Shown: in pieces, positions 1-5,632 of the stretch
Layout of the letters: each line of letters begins with the position of its first letter
Position numbering within the stretch: position 1 is the stretch's first letter
Assembly: GCA_019232645.1 (NCBI GenBank)
Contig: JAFANO010000443.1
Location: forward strand, 1-5,632
Reading direction: 5' to 3'
DNA: 5,632 nt
Source of the DNA: Planctomycetaceae bacterium
GTDB taxonomy: Bacteria > Planctomycetota > Planctomycetia > Isosphaerales > Isosphaeraceae
Translations under genes and position numbers: made by a program
The notes under the pieces: model-generated
What the model saw: the letters and a program-made list of their open reading frames with translations, nothing else
Database searches by the model: none
Told to the model about the DNA's origin: nothing

Positions 1-663
1 CGTGAGGTTGGGGCCGCCGTAGACCAGGTAGGCGCGGCCGGTGCCCGCGTTGCTTCCGGTGGCGTCGAACGCGCCCGGGGCGCCGATCATGAAGTCGGCG
101 AAGCCGTCGCCGTTGATGTCACCAAGCGAGGTGACCGACGCACCGAGCTGCGCGCCGGGGGGCTGCTGGCTGGCGAAGAAGGTGATGCCGTTGTACGCGA
201 AGCCGGGTGCGCCGGTGATCGGGTTCTGCTGCCCAGTGGCCACGTTGCCGAGTTGGCCGAGGTCGCCGACGCGCTGGATTGCGTTGAGCGTCAGCCAGTC
301 GACGTTGCCCCCGCCCACGGCGGACGAGCCGAAGATGAGGTAAGCGCGGCTGTTGTTGCCGACGCCTTTGCTGATCACTCCACTGGTGTTGATCGCCGTC
401 GGGCCGCCGATCACGTAGTCGTCGAAGCCGTCGCCATTGACGTCGCCGACGTCGGTTACGCTGAAGCCGGCGCCGCCGGCGGACTGGGCGCCGCCGAGGT
501 CGACGCCGTAGGGGTGGGTGGCGACCATGGGCAGGTTCGGCGGCAACGCGCCGCCGATGTCGATCGCCAGCAGCTGCCTGGCCTCGAGGTGCTCGCCCCT
601 GGGATGGAACGCCCCGCGCCGCCGAGCGACCAACGACCGAGGTTCGCGATTGCCGAACAGCAT
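1..663 (-). CDS. FG-GAP (integrin-alpha-like) repeat surface protein, N-terminal part; 3' end beyond the left edge
   Basis: Reading from ATG at 663 down to 1 gives 221 codons with no stop, so the gene is cut by the window edge. Residues 26-32 read LEARQLL after an Arg-rich stretch (R14-R16). This is the LE-x-R-x-LL N-terminal motif common on large exported planctomycete proteins; no classical hydrophobic signal peptide is visible. Two FG-GAP blades follow. The first is around 66-90, with DVNGDGFDD at 74-82 and then VIGGP. The second is around 173-198, with DINGDGFAD at 182-190 and then MIGAP. Each blade has the Asp/Asn-x-Asp-Gly calcium-binding loop of integrin-alpha beta-propellers and is followed by a strand of the form RAYLI/VF/YG (106-112, 210-216). 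The start is fixed by a strong ribosome binding site 7 nt upstream. The likely role is an extracellular or cell-surface calcium-binding propeller; the ligand is unknown. It is transcribed divergently from the efflux operon, so a shared function is not implied. Confidence 0.88.
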   Translation of the reverse strand, partial: MLFGNREPRSLVARRRGAFHPRGEHLEARQLLAIDIGGALPPNLPMVATHPYGVDLGGAQSAGGAGFSVTDVGDVNGDGFDDYVIGGPTAINTSGVISKGVGNNSRAYLIFGSSAVGGGNVDWLTLNAIQRVGDLGQLGNVATGQQNPITGAPGFAYNGITFFASQQPPGAQLGASVTSLGDINGDGFADFMIGAPGAFDATGSNAGTGRAYLVYGGPNLT

Positions 664-670
664 CGGAGAC

Positions 671-680
671 TCCCTCCTCC
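671..680 (-). promoter_or_regulatory. Ribosome binding site of the FG-GAP gene
   Basis: On the minus strand this reads GGAGGAGGGA and ends 7 nt before the ATG at 663-661. It is a near-ideal Shine-Dalgarno sequence. It decides the start of the FG-GAP frame over an out-of-frame ATG at 682, which lies upstream of this site. Confidence 0.75.
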
Positions 681-688
681 ATGACTCA

Positions 689-726
689 CGCCTCGATCCC
701 GAGGCGGCGAGCGTCCCTCGGGACGC
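689..726 (-). promoter_or_regulatory. Two adjacent GC hairpins in the FG-GAP leader
   Basis: Positions 689-695 (CGCCTCG) pair perfectly with 700-706 (CGAGGCG) around a 4-nt loop. Positions 711-717 (GCGTCCC) pair with 720-726 (GGGACGC) around a 2-nt loop, or 6 bp around a 4-nt loop. They lie about 26-63 nt upstream of the FG-GAP start codon and would sit in its 5' leader if transcription starts further upstream. No U-tract follows, so they are not obvious terminators. A regulatory or stabilising role is only a guess; short perfect stems are common at this G+C. Confidence 0.35.
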
Positions 727-873
727 CAGCGGCGGTGGGGACTCCTGCCCGCCCTCCGGCTCGGCGCAATCCCGACGGCCGCCGAGGTCATCAAACCTCC
801 TGTGCAATTTCGTCCCCCCGCCCGGCCCGGCTCCATCAAACCCTCGGCCCGGGATCGGATCCGGCGCGATCGC

Positions 874-909
874 CTCGCAATTTCGATTCAACTCGCAATT
901 TCGATTCAA
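874..909. repeat. Perfect 18-bp tandem duplication upstream of the efflux operon
   Basis: CTCGCAATTTCGATTCAA occurs at 874-891 and again, with no gap, at 892-909. It is AT-richer than its surroundings and ends 43 nt before the tolC-like start codon. The pair is flanked by two copies of CCGGCGCGA (861-869 and 910-918), and an 8-bp palindrome GCGATCGC (866-873) abuts the left copy. The position suits an operator or UP-like element, but a replication-slippage duplication without function is equally possible. Confidence 0.8.
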
Positions 910-940
910 CCGGCGCGACCGTTACAACCGATACTCTCCG

Positions 941-946
941 TAAGGA
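941..946 (+). promoter_or_regulatory. Ribosome binding site of the tolC-like gene
   Basis: TAAGGA lies 6 nt before ATG 953 and only 3 nt before the adjacent in-frame GTG at 950. The spacing favours ATG 953 as the true start. A further in-frame ATG at 959 is possible but is not better placed. Confidence 0.55.
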
Positions 947-952
947 CCCGTG

Positions 953-3784
953 ATGAGGATGGGGAGGAGCTCCCGCGCAACCGAATCCAGGCCCGAGAAC
1001 CTGCCCATGGATAGGCCCGGACGAACGCGACGCCCGATCTTGTCCCGCGCCGGGAGGTGGGGGCTGGCCGCGCTGGCGATCACCGTGCACGTCGGGTGCG
1101 GACGGGAGTTCTACCGCGAATGGGCCAATCAGGATACGTCGGAAGCGGTCTTCGAGAAGAGCCGCGACCCCCGGTGGCGGATCGACCTATTCTCGGTCGA
1201 ACCGCCGTCGCTGGCCCGGCACGCCGACCCCTACGACCCGGACACCCCCGCCGCCCCGCCCGATGACTTCGCGACGGAGGTGCTCTCGCCGGTGCCGCAG
1301 TGGCCCGACAACCGACTGCTGGTGCCCGCCGAGGGAACCGCCTACCTCGACATGCTCGACGCCTGGCAGCGCGACACGGTCGCGAAGCCGCGCGACGCGG
1401 CCGGGTCGGGGGACGCGCGAGGGTCGGACATCGCGCCGGGGTCGGGCAACCGCGCGCCGGCCACGCCGTCACCGACCATCCCCCCTGCACCGCCTCCCTC
1501 CGGCACGGCCTCACCGTTCGGTCGAGGGGTGAATTCCGGGACGGATCGGGGCGGAATGTCGCCTAGGAGGATACCAGGACCATCTCCCGCGAACCCGACC
1601 ACGCCGGAATCCGGCCCACCCCAGACCCGCGCGGCCCAGACCGATCCCGGAGTCCGGCTCGCCGCCTTCCAGGAGACGGGACTCCCGATGCCGGCCACTC
1701 CCCCATTGCCCGGTGAACGCCGCACCCCGCAACGCCCGCCGGGCGGTCGTGACGTGCGGGTGCCCCCGATCGGGATGGACCCCAACCCGTCCGACCTCGA
1801 CACCTCGGCCCCGGTCAACCCGCGGCCCGACCTCTCGCCCGAGCAGTATCGGGAGTCCGAAGCCGTGGGGGCGCAGATGGCCGGCATCTTGGTCCCCGGG
1901 GCGCTCGACTTCAACGAGGCGGAGGCGGCGGGGCTCCCCAGAGACAGCCGGCCCTACGTGCTCACCCTCCAGCAAGCCTTCACCCTGGCTCTGATCAACA
2001 GCCGGATCTACCAGTACCGGCTCGAGCAGATTTATCTGATGAGCCTGAACGTGACCCTCCAGCGGTTCGCGTTCATGCCGCAGTTCTACGCGGGCCTGTC
2101 CCCCCTGACCGGGGTGGCGCTGGGCGGCGGCCCGAGCCTCGGCGGCGGGTTCCCGCCCCCGGTCCCGGTCAACTCGTTCAATTATCAGACGATCGCGACC
2201 GGCTCGCCCCTCTCGAATTTGAATATCGGCACGATCGCCGGCGTGGGCAAGGTGTTCAACGACGGCGCCCGGCTCCTGATGGGCTACGCCAACCAGGTCG
2301 TCTTCAACTTCCTGGGGCACAACTCGCGCCAGCCCACCGTGACGTCGGCCCTGCCGCTGACGCTGATGCTGCCGTTCCTCCGCGGCGGCGGCCGCGCCGT
2401 CACGCTCGAAGCGTTGACCCAGGCCGAGCGTAACCTGGTCTACGAGGTCCGCAACTTCGCCAAGTTCCGCCAGGAATTCCTCGTGGCGAACCTGGTCGGG
2501 GGCTCATTCACCACCTTCGGCTCGGCGGTGCCGACGCTCGGCTACTCGAGCCCCGGCAACATCGACCCGACGACCGGTTTCATCAGTGTGCTCCAGGACC
2601 TCCAGGTCGTCGAGAACGACCGTCGCAACGTCACGGCCTTCGAGCGGATGGTCGAGGTCTACAGTGAGCTGATCCAGGGCGAGTCGTCGGGCCTGACGCA
2701 GCTCCAGCTCGACCAGATGGCCTCGAACCTCCTGAGTGCCCGGCAGCAGCTCGTCTCCGACCGCACCACCTACCGCTCCGACCTCGACATGTTTAAAATC
2801 CAATTGGGCCTGCCCCCCGACGTCCCGCTGGTCCTCGACAGGGGCCTGACGCGGAAGTTCACCGAGACCTTCGACGCGACCGACCGCTGGCAGCGCAACC
2901 CTAAGCGGGAGCTGAGCGAGCTGCCCGAGATCGCCGAGGGACTTCCCGTCCTGGAGGATGTCATCATCGATGGCCGATCCTGCCTGGCGGTGTACAAAGA
3001 AGGAAAATATCATGAGGACGACCTGGAGGCGCTGCTGCTGGCCGCGGAGCGGGTCGCGCTGGAACGCCGGCTCGACATCATGAACGCCCGGGCCCAGCTC
3101 TACGACGCCTGGCGGCAGATCCGGGTCACCGCCAACGCGCTGCTGGGCTATTTCAACGTCACGATCACCAACCAGTTCGTCACGCCGTCGACAACGACCA
3201 ACCCCTTCGGCTTCCTCGAGCAGGCCAAGTCGTTCTCGCTAGTCCTCAACGCCGAGTTGCCCCTGGTCCGACTCGCCGAACGCAACGCCTTCCGCACGGC
3301 GCTGATCAACTACCAGCGGCAGCGGCGCATCCTGATGAACGCCGAGGACTTCCTCAAGTACCAGTTGCGTCAGGACATCAGAAACCTGCACCTGCAGTAC
3401 TTGACATATGAAATCAACCGCAAGAACTTCGTCTTGAGCATCCGCCAGAAAGACCAGGCCATCGAGCAGATCATCGCGCCGCCGCAGGGGACGGCCGCGC
3501 AGGCCGCGGGCAATCAGGCCCCCCTCCAGACGACAAACCTGATCACGTTCCAGACCCGCTTGCTCGCGTCCGAGACCGCGCTGGCCACGGCGTGGCAGCT
3601 CTACCAACTCGCGCGACTGACCCTGTACCGCGACCTCGGCACCTTGCCCTATGACGAATGGGAGGCCTTCAGTGAACTTTTCCCTTCAGAGTACCGCCGC
3701 GACGATCACAACGCCGCCCGGGGCGCGGGACCTGCCCCAGCTCAATCGTCAGCGCCCCACCCGGCGCAAGCCGTCGGCCATTAA
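953..3784 (+). CDS. TolC-family outer-membrane efflux lipoprotein
   Basis: This 943-residue protein is about twice the length of E. coli TolC (roughly 490). It is expected to form the trimeric outer-membrane channel and periplasmic tunnel of a tripartite exporter. An Arg-rich N-terminus and a hydrophobic stretch (about 36-48) lead to Cys49 in HVGCG, a probable lipobox, although His at -3 is unusual. Then come EKSRDPRW (68-75) and DPYDPDTPAAPPDD (92-105), a block I recognise from planctomycete TolC-like proteins. A Pro/Gly/Ser-rich linker (about 142-294) precedes two outer-membrane-efflux repeats. The first starts near LTLQQAFTLAL (337) and includes LDMFKIQLGLPPD (611-623). The second starts near ERRLDIMNARAQL (704) and closes with YQLARLTLYRDLGTLP (ending about 899). 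The last 30 residues (914-943) are low-complexity and lie wholly within the overlap with the adaptor gene. GTG 950 is an alternative start. The substrate is unknown. Confidence 0.92.
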   Translation: MRMGRSSRATESRPENLPMDRPGRTRRPILSRAGRWGLAALAITVHVGCGREFYREWANQDTSEAVFEKSRDPRWRIDLFSVEPPSLARHADPYDPDTPAAPPDDFATEVLSPVPQWPDNRLLVPAEGTAYLDMLDAWQRDTVAKPRDAAGSGDARGSDIAPGSGNRAPATPSPTIPPAPPPSGTASPFGRGVNSGTDRGGMSPRRIPGPSPANPTTPESGPPQTRAAQTDPGVRLAAFQETGLPMPATPPLPGERRTPQRPPGGRDVRVPPIGMDPNPSDLDTSAPVNPRPDLSPEQYRESEAVGAQMAGILVPGALDFNEAEAAGLPRDSRPYVLTLQQAFTLALINSRIYQYRLEQIYLMSLNVTLQRFAFMPQFYAGLSPLTGVALGGGPSLGGGFPPPVPVNSFNYQTIATGSPLSNLNIGTIAGVGKVFNDGARLLMGYANQVVFNFLGHNSRQPTVTSALPLTLMLPFLRGGGRAVTLEALTQAERNLVYEVRNFAKFRQEFLVANLVGGSFTTFGSAVPTLGYSSPGNIDPTTGFISVLQDLQVVENDRRNVTAFERMVEVYSELIQGESSGLTQLQLDQMASNLLSARQQLVSDRTTYRSDLDMFKIQLGLPPDVPLVLDRGLTRKFTETFDATDRWQRNPKRELSELPEIAEGLPVLEDVIIDGRSCLAVYKEGKYHEDDLEALLLAAERVALERRLDIMNARAQLYDAWRQIRVTANALLGYFNVTITNQFVTPSTTTNPFGFLEQAKSFSLVLNAELPLVRLAERNAFRTALINYQRQRRILMNAEDFLKYQLRQDIRNLHLQYLTYEINRKNFVLSIRQKDQAIEQIIAPPQGTAAQAAGNQAPLQTTNLITFQTRLLASETALATAWQLYQLARLTLYRDLGTLPYDEWEAFSELFPSEYRRDDHNAARGAGPAPAQSSAPHPAQAVGH
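3661..3665 (+). promoter_or_regulatory. Ribosome binding site of the adaptor gene, inside the tolC-like gene
   Basis: GGAGG, preceded by another G, lies 6 nt before GTG 3672. The longer start ATG 3651 has no purine-rich sequence in front of it and adds only seven residues. The site therefore favours GTG 3672 and implies initiation inside the upstream gene. Confidence 0.6.
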
Positions 3785-5549
3785 GGTGTTGACGATCGGC
3801 CTGGGGCTGGCCCTGGTGGTCGCGTTCGGGGTCGCCGCGAGCGTCCCCGGCACGCGGAAGACCCTGGCGAGGCTGTTCCCCAAGGCGGCCGCCGAGGTCA
3901 TCTACTATGAGGTCCGGCCGGCCAACCTCCCCGTCATCGTCGTCGAGCGCGGCAGCCTCGAGAGCGCCAACAACGTCGACATCTTCTGCCAGGTCGAGGG
4001 TCAGACGCAGATCATCTCGATCGTCCCCGAGGGGACCCGCGTGACCAAGGGGCAGCTCGTCTGCGAGCTCGACTCCTCGGCGCTGAAGGACCAGTTGACC
4101 AACCAGGTCATCGCCACCAAGGGGGCCGAGGCCGCCTATCAGAACGCCCGGCTGACCCGCGAGGTCGCCGAGATCGCCGTGATCGAGTACGTCGAGGGGA
4201 TCTACCGCCAGGACTTCCAGACCGCCAAGGGGGAGATCGCCCTGGCCGATTCCGACAAGACCCGCGCCGAGGACCGCCTCGAGTGGTCGAACCGGATGTT
4301 CCAGAAGGGCTACGTCTCGAAGGCCCAGCAGATCGCCGACGACCTGGCGCTGAAGAAGGCCATCTTCACGTTCGAGCAGGCGCAGAGCAAGCTGAAGGTG
4401 CTCGAGGACTACACCAAGAAGAAGACGATCAAGGAGCTGGAGAGCGAGGTCGAGAAGGCGCGGTCCGACGAGCTGGCCAAGGAGCAGACCTGGGGCCTGG
4501 AGAAGTCGAAGCAGGCGAAGCTCGAGAAGCAGATCGCCAACTGCAAGCTCTTCGCCCCCGGCGACGGCCTGGTCGTCTACGCCAACGACCCGAACCGCTT
4601 CGGTGGCAGCAGCCAGCCGCAGATTGAGGAGGGGGCGACCGTCCGGGAGCGGCAGAAGATCTTCAGCCTGCCCGACATCAGCAAGATGCGGGTCAACACC
4701 AAGGTGCACGAGTCGATGATCGACCGGCTCGCGACGGGCCTCCGCGCCCGGATCCGGGTCGACGCCTTCGCCGACCAGGTCCTGACCGGCTCGGTCGAGT
4801 CGGTGGCCCCCCTGCCCGACCCGAGTAACTTCTTCAGCTCGGACATCAAGGTCTACACCACGCTCGTCACGATCGAGCACGGCCACTCCGGGCTCCGGCC
4901 GGGGATGACGGCGCAGGTCGAGGTCGTGGTCACCGAGCTGCCCGACGTCCTCAGCGTCCCGGTCCAGGCGGTCCTCGAATACCAGGGCAAGGACCACGTC
5001 GCCGTCAAGACCGACGACGGCCACGACTGGAGGGTCGTCCGGCTCGGGACCTCCAACGACAAGCTCGTCGAGGTCCGCTCGGGGATCAAGTCCGGCGAGG
5101 TCGTCGCGCTCAACCCGATCGCGCTGATGTCCGAGGACGAGAAGCGCCGGGCGTTCGGCTCCGGCTCGTCGTCGGGCAAGGATGCCTCGAGGAAGGATTG
5201 GGGCGCCTCCCAGGGCGGCACCGTCACGGCGGTCGGCGCGTCCGGCACGCCCGGCGACAGATCCCCGGCCGGGCCGGACGCCAAGGGCGGCGCCGGGGGG
5301 AAGGCCAAGTCCAAGGCCAAGGGGAAGGCGGGCGCGTGCCGGATGATGGACCCGGCGACGCTCGAGAAGCTCAAGGCCGCCAGCCCCGACGAACAGCGCA
5401 AAATCTTGCTCGACCGCGGCGTCCCCGCGGAGCGCGTGGACATGATCCTGGAGCGGATCAACAGCGGCGGCGGATTCGGCGGCGGCGCCCCGGGCGGCGG
5501 GCCTCCGGGCGGCGGATTCGGCGGCGGCCCGGGAGGGCCGCATCCGTGA
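3672..5549 (+). CDS. HlyD/MacA-type periplasmic adaptor (membrane fusion protein)
   Basis: Starting at GTG 3672 this is a 625-residue adaptor that would bridge an inner-membrane pump to the TolC-like channel. A basic cytoplasmic tail (RQRPTRRKPS, 26-35) precedes one transmembrane helix (about 37-57). The first lipoyl half (94-135) includes GTRVTKGQLVCELDSSAL. A long Lys/Glu/Ala-rich coiled-coil hairpin spans about 136-290. The second lipoyl half starts at KLFAPGDGLVVY (292). The beta-barrel and membrane-proximal domains run to about 485, with GLRPGMTAQVEVVV and then LSVPVQAVLEY. The domain order fits MacA-like adaptors of ABC pumps, though HlyD-type or RND adaptors are not excluded. The tail (about 486-625) is unusual: a Ser/Gly/Lys linker with KAKSKAKGKAG, a short predicted helical segment (557-596), then a Gly-rich end. 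The gene overlaps the tolC-like gene by 113 nt, so the two are surely co-transcribed. Part of it (5034-5084) is repeated at the right edge. Confidence 0.92.
   Translation: MNFSLQSTAATITTPPGARDLPQLNRQRPTRRKPSAIKVLTIGLGLALVVAFGVAASVPGTRKTLARLFPKAAAEVIYYEVRPANLPVIVVERGSLESANNVDIFCQVEGQTQIISIVPEGTRVTKGQLVCELDSSALKDQLTNQVIATKGAEAAYQNARLTREVAEIAVIEYVEGIYRQDFQTAKGEIALADSDKTRAEDRLEWSNRMFQKGYVSKAQQIADDLALKKAIFTFEQAQSKLKVLEDYTKKKTIKELESEVEKARSDELAKEQTWGLEKSKQAKLEKQIANCKLFAPGDGLVVYANDPNRFGGSSQPQIEEGATVRERQKIFSLPDISKMRVNTKVHESMIDRLATGLRARIRVDAFADQVLTGSVESVAPLPDPSNFFSSDIKVYTTLVTIEHGHSGLRPGMTAQVEVVVTELPDVLSVPVQAVLEYQGKDHVAVKTDDGHDWRVVRLGTSNDKLVEVRSGIKSGEVVALNPIALMSEDEKRRAFGSGSSSGKDASRKDWGASQGGTVTAVGASGTPGDRSPAGPDAKGGAGGKAKSKAKGKAGACRMMDPATLEKLKAASPDEQRKILLDRGVPAERVDMILERINSGGGFGGGAPGGGPPGGGFGGGPGGPHP
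5034..5084 (+). repeat. Direct repeat, copy 1 (inside the adaptor gene)
   Basis: This 51-base segment encodes VVRLGTSNDKLVEVRSG in the membrane-proximal part of the adaptor. It is identical, base for base, to 5582-5632. Here it sits in a coherent domain context (preceded by GHDWR, followed by IKSGEVVALNP), so this is the original copy. Confidence 0.95.
5466..5528 (+). repeat. Gly-rich coding repeat at the adaptor C-terminus
   Basis: A 21-bp unit encoding GGGFGGG occurs at 5466-5486 and again at 5508-5528, a period of 42 bp (14 codons), with APGGGPP between. It makes a disordered glycine tail of the kind found at the end of many planctomycete envelope proteins. The repeat is prone to length change by slippage. 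Confidence 0.75.
5532..5537 (+). promoter_or_regulatory. Ribosome binding site of the third operon gene
   Basis: GGAGGG within the last codons of the adaptor gene lies 8 nt before GTG 5546. Together with the GTGA start/stop overlap it supports a real, translationally coupled third gene. Confidence 0.55.
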
Positions 5550-5632
5550 TCGGCAACAACAACCATTCCGATCGGCCCGTCGTCGTCCGGCTCGGGACCT
5601 CCAACGACAAGCTCGTCGAGGTCCGCTCGGGG
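5546..5632 (+). CDS. Start of a third operon gene, possibly an ABC-transporter ATPase; 3' part missing and sequence suspect
   Basis: GTG 5546 overlaps the adaptor stop in GTGA, has a good ribosome binding site, and stays open for 29 codons to the window edge. The first residues are MIGNNNHSDRPV; from codon 13 on (VVRLGTSNDKLVEVRSG) the sequence is an exact copy of part of the adaptor. In planctomycete efflux operons a TolC-like protein and a MacA-like adaptor are often followed by a MacB/LolD-type ATPase. Such proteins often begin with a short polar stretch and then a strand like VVRLENLTKTY. The native gene may therefore be such an ATPase whose continuation has been replaced by adaptor sequence. 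That identity rests on context only; no Walker motif is in the window. Confidence 0.4.
   Translation, partial: MIGNNNHSDRPVVVRLGTSNDKLVEVRSG
5582..5632 (+). repeat. Direct repeat, copy 2 (at the right edge)
   Basis: Identical over all 51 bases to 5034-5084, 548 bp downstream and in the same direction. It begins 32 nt after the adaptor stop codon and reaches the last base of the window, so its true length is unknown. It keeps the adaptor's reading frame within the third gene. Confidence 0.95.

Larger units (their letters stand above)
664..952. other. Divergent intergenic region between the FG-GAP gene and the efflux operon
   Basis: About 289 bp separates two genes pointing away from each other, so both promoters should lie here. 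The left part holds the FG-GAP ribosome binding site and two GC hairpins. The right part holds an 18-bp tandem duplication and the operon ribosome binding site. A weak -10-like GATACT occurs at 930-935, but I see no well-spaced -35 partner and do not call a promoter. The frames crossing this region are Arg/Pro/Ser-rich and look like chance products of high G+C. No RNA gene or terminator with a T-run is visible. Confidence 0.7.

Noticed and set aside
119..682. Minus-strand frame starting MEEGVSDAV at 682
   Set aside because: It is the out-of-frame shadow of the FG-GAP gene; the frame from 663 contains two FG-GAP calcium loops and the LE-x-R-x-LL motif.
456..791. Minus-strand ATG at 791 with a good AGGAGG four nt upstream, opening a 111-codon frame
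   Set aside because: The start signal is striking, but the product is Arg/Pro/Ser-rich with no recognisable feature. It overlaps the FG-GAP gene by about 208 nt in another frame, and the FG-GAP gene has its own strong start. It could at most be a leader ORF.
930..935. GATACT as a -10 promoter element for the efflux operon
   Set aside because: No hexamer resembling a -35 lies at proper spacing, and promoter consensus in planctomycetes is poorly defined, so the match is too weak to call.
1511..2320. A 269-codon minus-strand frame opposite the TolC-like gene
   Set aside because: Its composition is typical of antisense shadows in high-G+C DNA, it has no domain, and it lies opposite a well-supported gene.
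3651..3671. ATG 3651 as the adaptor start
   Set aside because: It has no ribosome binding site in front, while GTG 3672 has GGAGG at 6-nt spacing. It cannot be fully excluded and would add only seven residues.
5466..5528. Gly-rich repeat considered as a terminator or CRISPR-like repeat
   Set aside because: It is in-frame coding sequence for a glycine tail, has no T-run, and the next gene overlaps the stop codon.
3669..5543. A 624-codon minus-strand open frame antisense to almost the whole adaptor gene
   Set aside because: Its product is an Arg/Leu/Asp/Gly-rich string without domains. Strong G/C third-position bias in the real gene removes stop codons from the opposite strand. The plus-strand adaptor has clear domains.

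Overview
The window looks like a piece of a planctomycete chromosome, most likely an Isosphaera-type lineage such as Singulisphaera, Paludisphaera or Tautonia. This is an inference from very high G+C and strong G/C third-position bias, an LE-x-R-x-LL N-terminal motif on a surface protein, and an unusually long TolC-type lipoprotein with a block typical of planctomycete efflux proteins. No tRNA, rRNA, CRISPR array, transposase or integrase is visible.

Layout. Positions 1-663 (minus strand) hold the first 221 codons of an exported FG-GAP (integrin-alpha-like beta-propeller) protein that runs off the left edge. Positions 664-952 are a divergent intergenic region. It carries a strong ribosome binding site and two small GC hairpins on the minus-strand side, and a perfect 18-bp tandem duplication just upstream of the plus-strand operon. 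Positions 953-3784 (plus) encode a 943-residue TolC-family outer-membrane efflux lipoprotein. Positions 3672-5549 (plus) encode an HlyD/MacA-type periplasmic adaptor with one N-terminal membrane anchor; its start lies 113 nt inside the tolC-like gene. From 5546 a third plus-strand gene starts with a GTGA overlap and its own ribosome binding site, and runs off the right edge.

How the genes work together. The two complete genes supply the outer-membrane channel and the periplasmic adaptor of a tripartite export machine. The third, translationally coupled gene is where a MacB/LolD-like ABC ATPase would be expected, but this identity is inferred only from context. The transported substrate cannot be read from the window.

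The most striking anomaly is at the right edge. The last 51 bases (5582-5632) are a perfect, in-frame copy of 5034-5084 inside the adaptor gene and interrupt the third gene after about 12 codons. This is either a recent partial duplication or, more probably, a chimeric or misassembled sequence end. I found no convincing undescribed system; the other points of interest are the long gene overlap, the 140-residue adaptor tail and the tandem repeat upstream of the operon.
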